DNA from: Phocaeicola plebeius
GTDB lineage: Bacteria > Bacteroidota > Bacteroidia > Bacteroidales > Bacteroidaceae
NCBI RefSeq assembly: GCF_003437535.1
Contig: NZ_QSQT01000019.1
Coordinates: 1 to 63,538, forward strand
Length of the DNA stretch: 63,538 nucleotides
Direction: 5' to 3'
The notes beneath the pieces are model-generated. The model ran no database searches. It was not told the origin of the DNA and saw only the letters and a list, made by a program, of their open reading frames with translations. Below, one piece after another: positions 1 to 8,474 of this stretch (positions are counted from its first letter, which is position 1; each line of letters opens with the position of its first letter). The position numbers were made by a program, and so were the translations under genes.

Positions 1-48
1 CTGAACGGATATCACCGGAAATGCTGAACGGGTATCCGCCGGAATATG
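1..48. repeat. Two tandem copies of a ~24-bp repeat at window edge
   Basis: Two imperfect copies lie side by side at 1-23 and 24-48. Each starts CTGAACGG, then (A/G)TATC, then CCGGAA and ATG. Each holds a near-palindrome of the form CGGATATCCG. The array is cut by the window edge, so more copies may lie to the left. Function unknown. Confidence 0.5.
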
Positions 49-78
49 CACATTAACGTGCAACTTAAAAAACTAAAT

Positions 79-1407
79 ATGAAGATAATAAATTGGACAT
101 TACTTTTTCTTGTAATGTTTTTTTGTTGCTTAGATAGCGTGAAAGCAAATCCATTACAGCAAGATACTATAAGGGATGTAACTTATCAACTTTATCCGTT
201 GGGTGTTGCATGCCGTAACAATGATATGGCAACCATAAAACGGCTGCTTGCAGGAGAAGATGAACCTATGGCAATGGGTAACGATTTTTATGAGTTTGAT
301 ATATTTTATACGGCAATTTACTTTGACAAAGAAGATGTGCTGAAATATGCTCTTGCCAGATATAAGGATATTAATAATAGATTATATAGTGACGAATACG
401 GGCTGACGCTCTTGACATACGCCTGTAAATTGTCTAACGTGAGGTTAGCCCGTATATTGCTGGAGCATGGCATTAGCGTAAATGGTTACCAGAGTCCATA
501 CGATACATATAAAGTATATCCGATTATGGAAGCCATTGCCAATAATAACATAGAACTGGTGAAATTGCTTTTAGAATATCACGCAGATCTTAATATAAAA
601 GACAGTAACGGCAACACCCCTCTTGCTTTAGCAAAGGAAACAGGTGCAAAAGAAGTAGAAGATTTGCTTTTGCAATGGATGAAGCAACATACTTTCGGAC
701 AAAGCTATAAGGAAACTATTCAAGAGGAGATTGATGCAATAAACGAAATGCCTTTGTGGATTGCATACCTTGTTCCTTTGGATAGTTTAGGGAAAGTGAT
801 AGAGGATGAATATATGGAGTTTAATCAAATCCATTCATACAAAATCTTAGATGATGGTCAAATCAAGAATGCCAATATATTGTTCACGATGTATTTTGAT
901 AGCGATAACAAAATAAGAAAAGTATTTAAGCGATGGGCTGACGGGGGAGCATTGCATAGTATTGCATATTATAATTCTAATGGGCGATTGGTATATGGAA
1001 TATATAATAAAGGCGATGAAACTCACGGAAAGTTGTATGCTGACGCTTCGGGTTTTCACATAGAGCATTTTCCTGAAGAGAATGAATGTAACGATTGTTT
1101 TGAAGCATACTTATTCCTGTCTACGAAAAGCATAGAAGCTCAATATAATATAATATTACAGAGCTCCTCAAATGCTAAAAGGACGACTTTTATACCACAA
1201 ATTGGAGATAGTGCCATACTATGTAGTTCTTACATTTATTCTTTACCTGATGGAGAAAAAACTACCAAAGGTGAGGATGGCATAGCAGTCCAATTTGGAA
1301 TGCCTGTTGTCATAAGTGAATTAACAAATGGCTGGTGCAGAATAAATTCCATTTTTAATGCTCCTATTGGTTATATATCTATTCAAGACATTGAAATCAT
1401 TAAGTAA
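79..1407 (+). CDS. Secreted ankyrin-repeat protein
   Basis: The 442-residue product starts MKIINWTLLFLVMFFCCLDS, a typical signal peptide ending near VKA; the upstream ATG at 46 would add a charged stretch before it and is less likely. About residues 40-200 form ankyrin-like repeats, for example the segments around GLTLLTYACK and GNTPLALAKE. The middle part resembles tandem strand repeats, and the C-terminal ~70 residues (QIGDSAILCSSYIYSLPDGE onward) look like a bacterial SH3 domain, with W-C-R-I and G-Y-I-S motifs. Location is probably periplasmic. No partner can be named; ankyrin proteins usually bind other proteins. It is monocistronic and precedes the TetR gene. Confidence 0.7.
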   Translation: MKIINWTLLFLVMFFCCLDSVKANPLQQDTIRDVTYQLYPLGVACRNNDMATIKRLLAGEDEPMAMGNDFYEFDIFYTAIYFDKEDVLKYALARYKDINNRLYSDEYGLTLLTYACKLSNVRLARILLEHGISVNGYQSPYDTYKVYPIMEAIANNNIELVKLLLEYHADLNIKDSNGNTPLALAKETGAKEVEDLLLQWMKQHTFGQSYKETIQEEIDAINEMPLWIAYLVPLDSLGKVIEDEYMEFNQIHSYKILDDGQIKNANILFTMYFDSDNKIRKVFKRWADGGALHSIAYYNSNGRLVYGIYNKGDETHGKLYADASGFHIEHFPEENECNDCFEAYLFLSTKSIEAQYNIILQSSSNAKRTTFIPQIGDSAILCSSYIYSLPDGEKTTKGEDGIAVQFGMPVVISELTNGWCRINSIFNAPIGYISIQDIEIIK

Positions 1408-1551
1408 ATATATAGTAAGCAACTAACAAGGCCGAGATAACAACTTAACACTATTGATTACCAGGCTATAACTGATTACAACATAATTATAAATTCAAAA
1501 TATAGATATATGATTATATGTGCGATATGTGATTAAATCAAATTAATCATG

Positions 1552-1559
1552 TATCTTTG
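1552..1559 (+). promoter_or_regulatory. -7 box of the TetR gene promoter
   Basis: TATCTTTG matches the Bacteroidetes -7 consensus TAnnTTTG and lies 29 bp before the start codon at 1588. No clear -33 TTTG was seen at ideal spacing. Confidence 0.6.
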
Positions 1560-1587
1560 GGAGAAAGATGGATTATAATATATAAAT

Positions 1588-2202
1588 ATGAAAACAAATA
1601 GGGACGAAATATTGGAGAGTGCTTTTCAGTTGTTTATGGCAATGAATTATGAGCGTGTAAGTCTGCAAATGATAACTAAAAAGGTAGGGCTTACTAAAAC
1701 AGGTATATTTAATTATTACCCTACCAAACTTGATTTGTTTATAGCCGTAGCTGATAAGTTCCTTTTTAAGGTGCAGGACCCTAAAAACAAATATGAGATA
1801 CATGATGGCACTTTCAGGGATTTTATTCAGAAGTATGTTCAGGGTGTGAAGAATGCGATGGCTAAGATTGTCAATTTAGGCAATTTAAGTAAAGATATTA
1901 TGCCAGGTAAATCTCCTAATGCCGGATATTTGCATCTTTTGCAGCAAGTAAGATTGTATTATCCGGATGGGGCAGGCAAGCTACAGGAAATGATTGAAAA
2001 TGATAAGGAGCATTGGCGTGTGGCTATACATGCTGCTGTTAAGAATGGGGAATTGAGAAAAGATATAGATGTGGAGAATGTGATACTGCTTTATCATCAT
2101 GTTTTCATGGGTATGTCTTATGAGATGTCTTTGTTTAACGGACTTGATACCGATTTGCTCTATTCAAGTTTTATGTGTTTGTATGATGCGTTGAAGCAAT
2201 GA
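1588..2202 (+). CDS. TetR-family transcriptional regulator
   Basis: The 204-residue product has an N-terminal TetR helix-turn-helix at about residues 5-50 (EILESAFQLFMAMNYERVSL, then ITKKVGLTKTGIFNYYPTK), with the usual F-x-Y-Y-x-x-K end of the recognition helix. The C-terminal ~150 residues are the all-helical ligand and dimer domain; its inducer cannot be read from sequence. Length is normal for the family. It very likely represses the gene at 2306, because two inverted operator-like sites lie at 2236-2253 and 2288-2305. The same repeat forms the loop of its own terminator hairpin, a compact design. Confidence 0.88.
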   Translation: MKTNRDEILESAFQLFMAMNYERVSLQMITKKVGLTKTGIFNYYPTKLDLFIAVADKFLFKVQDPKNKYEIHDGTFRDFIQKYVQGVKNAMAKIVNLGNLSKDIMPGKSPNAGYLHLLQQVRLYYPDGAGKLQEMIENDKEHWRVAIHAAVKNGELRKDIDVENVILLYHHVFMGMSYEMSLFNGLDTDLLYSSFMCLYDALKQ

Positions 2203-2225
2203 CATAAAATAATCCTTTTCAATTA

Positions 2226-2270
2226 AAAAAAGCAAAATATTACCGGTTGGTCATATTTTGCTTTTTTATT
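2226..2270 (+). terminator. Terminator of the TetR gene with an operator-like loop
   Basis: The stem pairs AAAAAAGCAAAATAT with ATATTTTGCTTTTTT and ends in a T run. The loop and upper stem contain TACCGGTTGGTCA, which is repeated inverted at 2288-2305. The element could therefore act as both a terminator and a repressor site. Confidence 0.75.
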
Positions 2271-2273
2271 TTT

Positions 2274-2305
2274 TATATTTGCAAAAATGACCAATCGGTA
2301 ATATT
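2274..2305 (+). promoter_or_regulatory. Promoter and TetR-type operator before the PH-like membrane gene
   Basis: TATATTTGC (2274-2282) is a good -7 box. It is followed at once by TGACCAATCGGTAATATT (2288-2305), which ends next to the ATG at 2306. This is the inverted copy, with one mismatch, of the site at 2236-2253. A repressor bound here would cover the transcription start. Confidence 0.72.
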
Positions 2306-2785
2306 ATGGAAAAGGAAAAATTTGAGAGCATAAACAAAACGTTCAATTACACTCCAAACAGTGTTTTTACGAATCAGTGGTCCAGTCTGGCATTTGGCAT
2401 AGGTATGGTTGTCGTTCCATTGATATATCCTTTCGGACTTCGTATCAGGCGTGTTCATATATTGTCGCCTACAGTATTGTCAACAATTCTTGTAATAGGA
2501 GGGATATTGCTTCTGTGGTTTACTTTGCAGAGTATGCGGAAGGCCAAAGCGTTGATTGCACAAGGAGGAACAATCAAGGTAGAAGGTAACAGAGTGACAT
2601 ATCCATCCATTGAAAAAGGCAAGGTGGAATATCGTTCATTCCTCATTTCAGATATAGAATATATTAAAGATGATGAAGATGAGAATCAGTGTAAGGTCAG
2701 TCTTCCTGATAAGTATGTGATTTTTGAAATCAAATATTTTGACTCATACGATGAGTTTGAAGAATTTCGTGCGATTTTAGGATAA
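2306..2785 (+). CDS. Small membrane protein with PH-like cytoplasmic domain
   Basis: The 159-residue protein has two hydrophobic segments at about residues 27-47 (SSLAFGIGMVVVPLIYPFG) and 55-77 (TVLSTILVIGGILLLWFTL), followed by a soluble tail. The tail has a strand pattern like a bacterial PH domain (GGTIKVEGNRVTYPSIEKGK, then FLISDIEYIKDD). It is probably an inner-membrane protein. It is the first gene after the TetR operator and its likely target. Function unknown. Confidence 0.6.
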   Translation: MEKEKFESINKTFNYTPNSVFTNQWSSLAFGIGMVVVPLIYPFGLRIRRVHILSPTVLSTILVIGGILLLWFTLQSMRKAKALIAQGGTIKVEGNRVTYPSIEKGKVEYRSFLISDIEYIKDDEDENQCKVSLPDKYVIFEIKYFDSYDEFEEFRAILG

Positions 2786-2811
2786 AATAACCAATTTAAA
2801 AACTTAATATT

Positions 2812-3495
2812 ATGATTAGACAATTTTTCAAGGTAACACTGGTAGTTTCAATGGTTGCATCGGTACTTGTTGGCTGTAATGGAAGTGAACCTTTAGGAAT
2901 GGGCTCAGAAGAGAGTATTTCGAAAATAAAGGAGCTCGTAAAAACCAATGTCGATATGAATGAAAACAAAATCTATGAATTACAATGGGAGGAAGATAAC
3001 GGTGAGCATAAGTTGGAAAATATGCTTTCAAGTATCACTGTTGGCTACATTGATAAAGAAAATAATGATTATAAACTTATTATAGAGTTAAAAGACGGAG
3101 AATTTGTTGCAGGTGAACCGGATAAGAATGAAAAATGGAAATATTCGTATGAAAAGTCAACGGCACTGAATCTTGACGATATAAATGCCGGTTTGCTGAA
3201 AAAAATGGTCAAAGAGGGATATGACTTGTTTATGACACAGGAAGATAGTACCCAATATGATCTTAAATCAGTCGGGAAGTATAGGTTCTACATTTATCCG
3301 GTAAAAGTCGGTCGTGAGCATTTGCTTGCTGAGAATGAATCTTTCAAAAAAGAATATACCACTATGGTTTCTTACTTCGACTTGAATTTTATCAAGAAAG
3401 ATGAGGCACCTGAAGTACGTGGAAAACATATATGGACCAATTACTATACCGCTTCATTTAAGATTGATGAAAACGGAGAGATAGGATTTTTTTGA
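2812..3495 (+). CDS. Predicted lipoprotein
   Basis: The 227-residue product has a lipoprotein signal, MIRQFFKVTLVVSMVASVLVGC, with lipobox LVGC and Cys at residue 22. The rest is acidic and rich in predicted strands, with no family I recognise. It follows the membrane protein by 26 bp and precedes the DUF1266 gene by 33 bp, so it is probably cotranscribed. It likely sits in the inner leaflet of the outer membrane or in the periplasm. Confidence 0.6.
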   Translation: MIRQFFKVTLVVSMVASVLVGCNGSEPLGMGSEESISKIKELVKTNVDMNENKIYELQWEEDNGEHKLENMLSSITVGYIDKENNDYKLIIELKDGEFVAGEPDKNEKWKYSYEKSTALNLDDINAGLLKKMVKEGYDLFMTQEDSTQYDLKSVGKYRFYIYPVKVGREHLLAENESFKKEYTTMVSYFDLNFIKKDEAPEVRGKHIWTNYYTASFKIDENGEIGFF

Positions 3496-3528
3496 TAGAC
3501 AAGAAGGCTAATTATAAATCAAAGTATT

Positions 3529-4518
3529 ATGGAAAACGGAAAAACGTATGGAAAACAGACTCCGGAAGAAATAGCAAGAGCCGCACAGGAAGCGGCTATC
3601 AAGTCAGCCATGGAACAGGCGCAATTAATGTTAGGAAACATACCAGGTATGAACATGCAGGACATGCAGGCACAGATTATGGCTCAGATGCAGGCTGCTG
3701 TTCCGAATCTTGTCGATATACAAACCCAACAGGCTACGATGGGGACATTAGGAGATGTGGATGCGGATACAGTATGTAATACTGGTATGAAAAACATGAA
3801 TGATGCTGCGGATATAACACAATCTTTGATGAACCTGGATTTCAACGCTGATGATTTCTTTGATGATAATGATAGCTGGGAGATTAAAAGAAGTAAGGAT
3901 GGTACCTTAAACAGTGAACAGCTTCGTTTGTTGGCTCTTGGGGCACCGATACTGGTCTATAATGATGAATATACAGATACCATAGGACACCAGGAGTATG
4001 TGGATTCATTGAAGGAACAGATAAGAAGCTGGTGGGAGGTAACTGACAGAGAGTCTGCCTTTGAAATTGTTGACTGGCTGCTTCGTGAAGGACATCATGC
4101 TGAAGCGGATAGGGTTCTTGCTGCCATGAGAAACGGGCAGGAAACCGAAGGTATTGATGAAGATAAGGTAGAAGATGTGTCGTTGATAACGGACTACATG
4201 TTGGAAAACAGTATCTGTGATATGAATTCTGTACCTCATACAGCCATTGCCTGGGATTTGGTACGTATTGTCAACCTCGGGCGTTGGGCTTTCCAGTGTG
4301 GTTATATTACAGAAGAAGATATGTGGAACATCATGTGTGTAGCGGATGAAACAGCTTCTGCAAATTTCTCTTCGTGGGAAGAATATGGCATGAGTTTCGT
4401 TTTGGGTCGTGGTGTATGGCACGGTGATACAGACGATTGTCAGACTGCATACGAGATTGTTGCGGAATTGCTGAAGAATGAAGATTCACCTTGGTTACAG
4501 CTTTCATGGAGTGATTGA
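3529..4518 (+). CDS. DUF1266 family protein with Met/Gln-rich N-terminus
   Basis: The 329-residue protein has a low-complexity N-terminal region (about residues 15-65) rich in Met, Gln and Ala, such as GMNMQDMQAQIMAQMQAAVP. The C-terminal ~200 residues carry the DUF1266 signature: LALGAPILVYN, a WW pair before a ligand-like loop, WLLREGH, then an aspartate-rich W-D-L-V-R helix, GYITEEDMW and a closing SWEEYGMSFVLGRGVW. The biochemical role of DUF1266 is unknown to me. The next gene carries the same domain, which suggests a local duplication. Confidence 0.72.
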   Translation: MENGKTYGKQTPEEIARAAQEAAIKSAMEQAQLMLGNIPGMNMQDMQAQIMAQMQAAVPNLVDIQTQQATMGTLGDVDADTVCNTGMKNMNDAADITQSLMNLDFNADDFFDDNDSWEIKRSKDGTLNSEQLRLLALGAPILVYNDEYTDTIGHQEYVDSLKEQIRSWWEVTDRESAFEIVDWLLREGHHAEADRVLAAMRNGQETEGIDEDKVEDVSLITDYMLENSICDMNSVPHTAIAWDLVRIVNLGRWAFQCGYITEEDMWNIMCVADETASANFSSWEEYGMSFVLGRGVWHGDTDDCQTAYEIVAELLKNEDSPWLQLSWSD

Positions 4519-4539
4519 TTATTTAAAAGAGCGGAAAAA

Positions 4540-5337
4540 ATGAGTTACGAATTTTATATAATGTCGGGTATTGCCGTTTTTGTAGGCTGTACGTGGCTGT
4601 ACCGGAAAGGTAAAGGGGCATACATGATGGTACGGAAAATCAGAAGTGCGTTTAAGGTTGTAAATATTAATCCGGCATCCTCTCTTGCCGATGAGCAATA
4701 TAAGAAGCTTGCTGTCGGTGCGTTGTATGCTTCACAGCAAGGAGTATACCAGAATTCTATAAAGACCGGTATAGACTATGAACTTCCACAGATACTTGGT
4801 GAATGGTGGGGAATCAAAAACAGTCAGGATGCCAGGGAAAAAATGGATTATTTGCTGGAAAAAGGATTCAGATATTATTTCCCTTATGTGTGGCAGGCTT
4901 TTCTTCTTTCCGACCCCAAGCAACAGGATGAGGTGTTTCAGCAATATATGGAGTCGCAGGAAGATTATGATAAGGCTGTATCTCAGCTTCAGAATCTGGA
5001 AGAGACTTATGATGAATTGCTTGAAAATAAAGTGATATCCTCAAAAGAAGACCTGAAACGTTATGGCGTTGTAGGATGGGATGCTGGTAGGGTATGCTTC
5101 CTTGCACGTGCCTGTTGCGAGATGTGTTATATCACAGAAGAAGAGGCTTGGCAGTATATTGACAGAGCGTACGACCTGGCACATCGGGAGCTCGCTTCAT
5201 GGCATGACTTGGCAATGAGCTATATCATAGGGCGCTCAATGTGGGGAGGAAAGAAATCCTATAATTCAGTAATGAAGGATAACGCCGATAAATTACTTTC
5301 CGATGAGAAAAGTCCGTGGGTAAGACTTCAATGGTAA
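4540..5337 (+). CDS. Membrane-anchored DUF1266 family protein
   Basis: The 265-residue protein starts with one membrane segment (YIMSGIAVFVGCTWLYR). It is followed by a DUF1266 domain with the family marks YASQQGVYQNSIKTGIDYE, GEWWGI, GWDAGRVCFLARACC, YITEEEAWQYI and SWHDLAMSYIIGRSMWGG. It is a divergent paralogue of the protein at 3529-4518 but has a membrane anchor in place of the Met/Gln region. The gap to the gene before is 21 bp. It may act at the inner membrane, partner unknown. Confidence 0.72.
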   Translation: MSYEFYIMSGIAVFVGCTWLYRKGKGAYMMVRKIRSAFKVVNINPASSLADEQYKKLAVGALYASQQGVYQNSIKTGIDYELPQILGEWWGIKNSQDAREKMDYLLEKGFRYYFPYVWQAFLLSDPKQQDEVFQQYMESQEDYDKAVSQLQNLEETYDELLENKVISSKEDLKRYGVVGWDAGRVCFLARACCEMCYITEEEAWQYIDRAYDLAHRELASWHDLAMSYIIGRSMWGGKKSYNSVMKDNADKLLSDEKSPWVRLQW

Positions 5338-5368
5338 CAATTGTGATATAGCAATAAAGGCTATTCTT

Positions 5369-5857
5369 ATGGCACGATTTGTCAATGACCAGCAAACAAC
5401 TGACAAGGAAGTGAAACGATTGTTTTCTGCCGGAGTACTGCTTCTGCTTGGCAAAGCGTATTCGGACGCTTATTCATGCTTTGACCGTATCCATGAGGAG
5501 CACTTCGAAGCAATGTACAACAAGGCATTATGTTGCTTTATGGTAAAATGGTATGACGAATGTTACAGATTGCTTTGTGAGGCGGAACGACTCCTGCATG
5601 GAATGGATATTGCATACGAAACGCAGTTGCCCGAAGCTTTTCTCCGCTACGATTATGATGAAGATTTCCCTTTTTATCCCATTCCGCAAGGTATTCCAGT
5701 GTTCGGGGCATACAAACAATTGCTTCGGTTGAAAGCGGAAACGGCTTTCCGGCTGCATTTATATAGTGAAGTGAAAGCTATTTCCGCTCGTCTGGGAGGA
5801 AAGTACAAATGCATAGAAAAATTGATAGACTTAAAAAATGGCAACAATGACTTGTGA
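5369..5857 (+). CDS. Short TPR-like helical protein
   Basis: This 162-residue all-helical protein has TPR-like pairs: AGVLLLLGKAYSDAYSCFDR, HFEAMYNKALCCFMVKWYDE and KQLLRLKAETAFRLHLYSEV. Its end overlaps the start of the ankyrin gene at 5838 by 20 bp, which suggests translational coupling. The role is probably protein-protein contact. No enzyme motif is seen. Confidence 0.6.
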   Translation: MARFVNDQQTTDKEVKRLFSAGVLLLLGKAYSDAYSCFDRIHEEHFEAMYNKALCCFMVKWYDECYRLLCEAERLLHGMDIAYETQLPEAFLRYDYDEDFPFYPIPQGIPVFGAYKQLLRLKAETAFRLHLYSEVKAISARLGGKYKCIEKLIDLKNGNNDL

Positions 5858-7424
5858 AGAAATATTCAGTCTGCATGCACCCGATACCGAAAATTCAGAT
5901 TTGTACGATGCTTACCGGAATGTACCGCTTGATAGTCGGGATGAAATGCATAAGAACAATACTCCTTTGCACACAGCCTGCTATTTTGCAGACATTACAG
6001 CTGTAGGTATCTTGTTGGAAAGAGGTGTGGATACGAATGCGAGAAACGATGACGGTGATACACCGCTGTGTGTCATGGCGAAGCGGAACTCCTGTCCGAA
6101 TGATACCCTGTATGCCGATATTTCCGGACTATTGCTTTACGAAGGGGCGAAGGTAACGCGCTCGGGTAAAAATACAACCGCTTTGATAGAAGCAGTACGC
6201 AATCGTCATTTTTTGATGGCCGATGTCCTTCTGATGTCGGGAAACCGTATTGATTCTACCGACTGGAATGGTGACAATGTGCTGCACGCTATTTGCGACT
6301 CCGCAGGATACATTGCAAACAATATTAAGTCCAGAAAAAAACGGATAGCTGACTTTGCTGAAAGATGGTACTCGGACAAGGACAAGCAGGAAACTTATGA
6401 AGAACTGGAAAGCCTTCTGGTATTGGACAAGCAGTGTTGCCATACTACAAGGATTATTTTGGAAAGCGGGCAGATAGATTCGGAGGAAAAGAACAATTGC
6501 GGGAAAACACCCTTTCTCATAGCGGCAGAAAGAGGCGCCCGGAAAATCGGGGCATTGTTGTCAGGACAAGACCCCGAAACAGACGAGCTTGCGGCCATTG
6601 CCGGTGGATTAGACCTGTTTCAGGCATTGTGGTATAGGGACGAAGAGGCTTTGGATGCTCTGCTACGTTCCGGTGCGGATACTCAAGTTGTGTGCGAGGA
6701 TAATGATATGACTGATTTCAAGGGAAAATCCCCGTTGGGATGCGCTTTGACATGGGAGAATTTTTCAGCAGCAGAGTTATTGCTGAGAAGAGGAGCTGAT
6801 CCGAATTTTAGGGATTCGGAGGAACGTACAGCCTTTGCAGTATGGATGAGTAACAGAGGGCATGGCTGTGAGTATAAGGAGCCATGCCTGCATTTTCTCC
6901 AATGCCTGACAGTGTGTGGGTGGGATTTGGAAAGTCCGGCCGACAAGGAAGGAAACACTGCCTTATCCGTGGCTTGTCGCGGGGCAAAATATGACACGGG
7001 AATATGGGCTGTTCGTTATCTCGTAGAAAACGGGGCAGATGTGAATGCACACAACATGCAGGGACAGACCCCTGCGATGAATCTTTATGGAGGACGTTAC
7101 TGGGATGGAAACATACCGCGTTTTTCAGGTTTCGCAAGGTCATATCCATACGACGGGCGAGCTTGTACGGAACAAGATGCGGAGACGCTTGAGGTGCTGC
7201 TTGAAGCTGGGGCAGACATCAATGTCAAGGACAAATGGGGTAATACTTTGTTGCATTATATAGCGGGAAGCTCGATGAGAGGTTCAAAGGAGGCGACCGA
7301 ATTGGTCATGGAGTTCGGTACTCCAGATGTGAGTGCTGTGAATAATGAAGGCTTGACGGCTTTGGACATCGCAGCGAAAAAAAATGACGAAACTCTTGTA
7401 AAATTTTTATTGAAATATAGTTGA
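5838..7424 (+). CDS. Large ankyrin-repeat protein, cytoplasmic
   Basis: The 528-residue protein has no signal peptide and about ten ankyrin repeats, marked by NTPLHTACYFADITAVGILL, DGDTPLCVMAKR, GKTPFLIAAERGARKI, KSPLGCALTWENFSAAELLL, GNTALSVACRG and GNTLLHYIAG. Long insertions between repeats are unusual, for example the charged helix around residues 155-200. It overlaps the TPR-like gene and is followed after 7 bp by a second ankyrin gene, so all three should be cotranscribed. Confidence 0.82.
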   Translation: MATMTCEEIFSLHAPDTENSDLYDAYRNVPLDSRDEMHKNNTPLHTACYFADITAVGILLERGVDTNARNDDGDTPLCVMAKRNSCPNDTLYADISGLLLYEGAKVTRSGKNTTALIEAVRNRHFLMADVLLMSGNRIDSTDWNGDNVLHAICDSAGYIANNIKSRKKRIADFAERWYSDKDKQETYEELESLLVLDKQCCHTTRIILESGQIDSEEKNNCGKTPFLIAAERGARKIGALLSGQDPETDELAAIAGGLDLFQALWYRDEEALDALLRSGADTQVVCEDNDMTDFKGKSPLGCALTWENFSAAELLLRRGADPNFRDSEERTAFAVWMSNRGHGCEYKEPCLHFLQCLTVCGWDLESPADKEGNTALSVACRGAKYDTGIWAVRYLVENGADVNAHNMQGQTPAMNLYGGRYWDGNIPRFSGFARSYPYDGRACTEQDAETLEVLLEAGADINVKDKWGNTLLHYIAGSSMRGSKEATELVMEFGTPDVSAVNNEGLTALDIAAKKNDETLVKFLLKYS

Positions 7425-7431
7425 GATTTGT

Positions 7432-8406
7432 ATGGATAACAATATGACTTTCCTGAATGCCTGCCGTAACGGTCAGAAAGGCATTGTACAGATATTCCTT
7501 AAAAAAGGTGGTATTGATGTGGACAAACGGGATGTAGAGGGTAATACTCCGTTATATCATGCTTGTCTGAAAGGATTCAGAGACATTGTGAATCTTCTGC
7601 TCGATAGCGATGCGGATGTTTCCATCGCTAACAACTGTTCGGAAACACCCTTACATGCAGTTGCAAGGAACGGGAATAAAGAGATAATTGGAAAGCTGAT
7701 ACAATATGGAGCGGATCTGGATGCTACGGATAATGAGGGACGAACTCCATTGATTCGTCTCCTTGATAACAAGCGTACCGATGCGGCCTTGTTTCTGATA
7801 GAACAAGGGGCAGACACAGAAATCACTGATAATTCTGGTCATAAGGCGATAGATTACGCTACTGCCCACGGGCTGAAAGAAGTTGTGATACGCCTGATAG
7901 TGGATGGAACAAGCGATATCCAAGGTAATACACCTCTCCATCAGGCGGTTTTCAATGGTCAATCGGAAATAGTCTGTTTGTTGCTCTCTACATCTCCCGA
8001 CATGATAGATGTAACGAATGATGCTGGGGAAACTCCTTTGCTCATCGCCTGCATGAAAGGAAACCTGACCATCGTTAATCTGTTGATTGATGCTGGGGCA
8101 GAAGTAAATAAAGCCCTTTTAAATGGAAATACCCCCTTGCACTTTGCAGCTGGGTTTGGAAATAAATTTATAGGCAATAGCCTGATAGCGGCACAAGCAC
8201 TGGTTAATGTTAAAAACAAGAATGGGGAAACGCCGCTTATTCTTGCTTCCAGGGAAGGCAACAATGAGTTTGTTGCACTGCTTGTGGCACATGGAGCAGA
8301 CGTAAACCTTGTGGATAATTTTCAGCAGACAGCATTGTATTATGCAGGTGAACGAGGCTATAATGAGATTGTGGAGACATTATTGATGGCAGGAGCTGAA
8401 GGATAG
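7432..8406 (+). CDS. Ankyrin-repeat protein
   Basis: The 324-residue protein is made almost wholly of about nine regular ankyrin repeats, such as GNTPLYHACLKGFRDIVNLL, SETPLHAVARNGNKEIIGKL, GNTPLHQAVFNGQSEIVCLL and GETPLILASREGNNEFVALL. No signal peptide or catalytic domain is seen. It lies 7 bp downstream of another ankyrin gene and is the last gene of the apparent 2306-8406 operon. It probably acts as a binding scaffold or as an inhibitor or immunity protein; that is inference only. Confidence 0.85.
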   Translation: MDNNMTFLNACRNGQKGIVQIFLKKGGIDVDKRDVEGNTPLYHACLKGFRDIVNLLLDSDADVSIANNCSETPLHAVARNGNKEIIGKLIQYGADLDATDNEGRTPLIRLLDNKRTDAALFLIEQGADTEITDNSGHKAIDYATAHGLKEVVIRLIVDGTSDIQGNTPLHQAVFNGQSEIVCLLLSTSPDMIDVTNDAGETPLLIACMKGNLTIVNLLIDAGAEVNKALLNGNTPLHFAAGFGNKFIGNSLIAAQALVNVKNKNGETPLILASREGNNEFVALLVAHGADVNLVDNFQQTALYYAGERGYNEIVETLLMAGAEG

Positions 8407-8474
8407 CACGGATAACACAACATAAAGCTCCGTTCCCTGCAAATCATTATGAATCATTTTCCTTATTATAAAAA

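Noticed and set aside
1573..1803. Minus-strand frame over the TetR gene
   Set aside because: Shadow of a well-defined TetR helix-turn-helix.
6129..7149. Minus-strand frames inside the ankyrin gene
   Set aside because: Shadows of the clear plus-strand ankyrin repeats.
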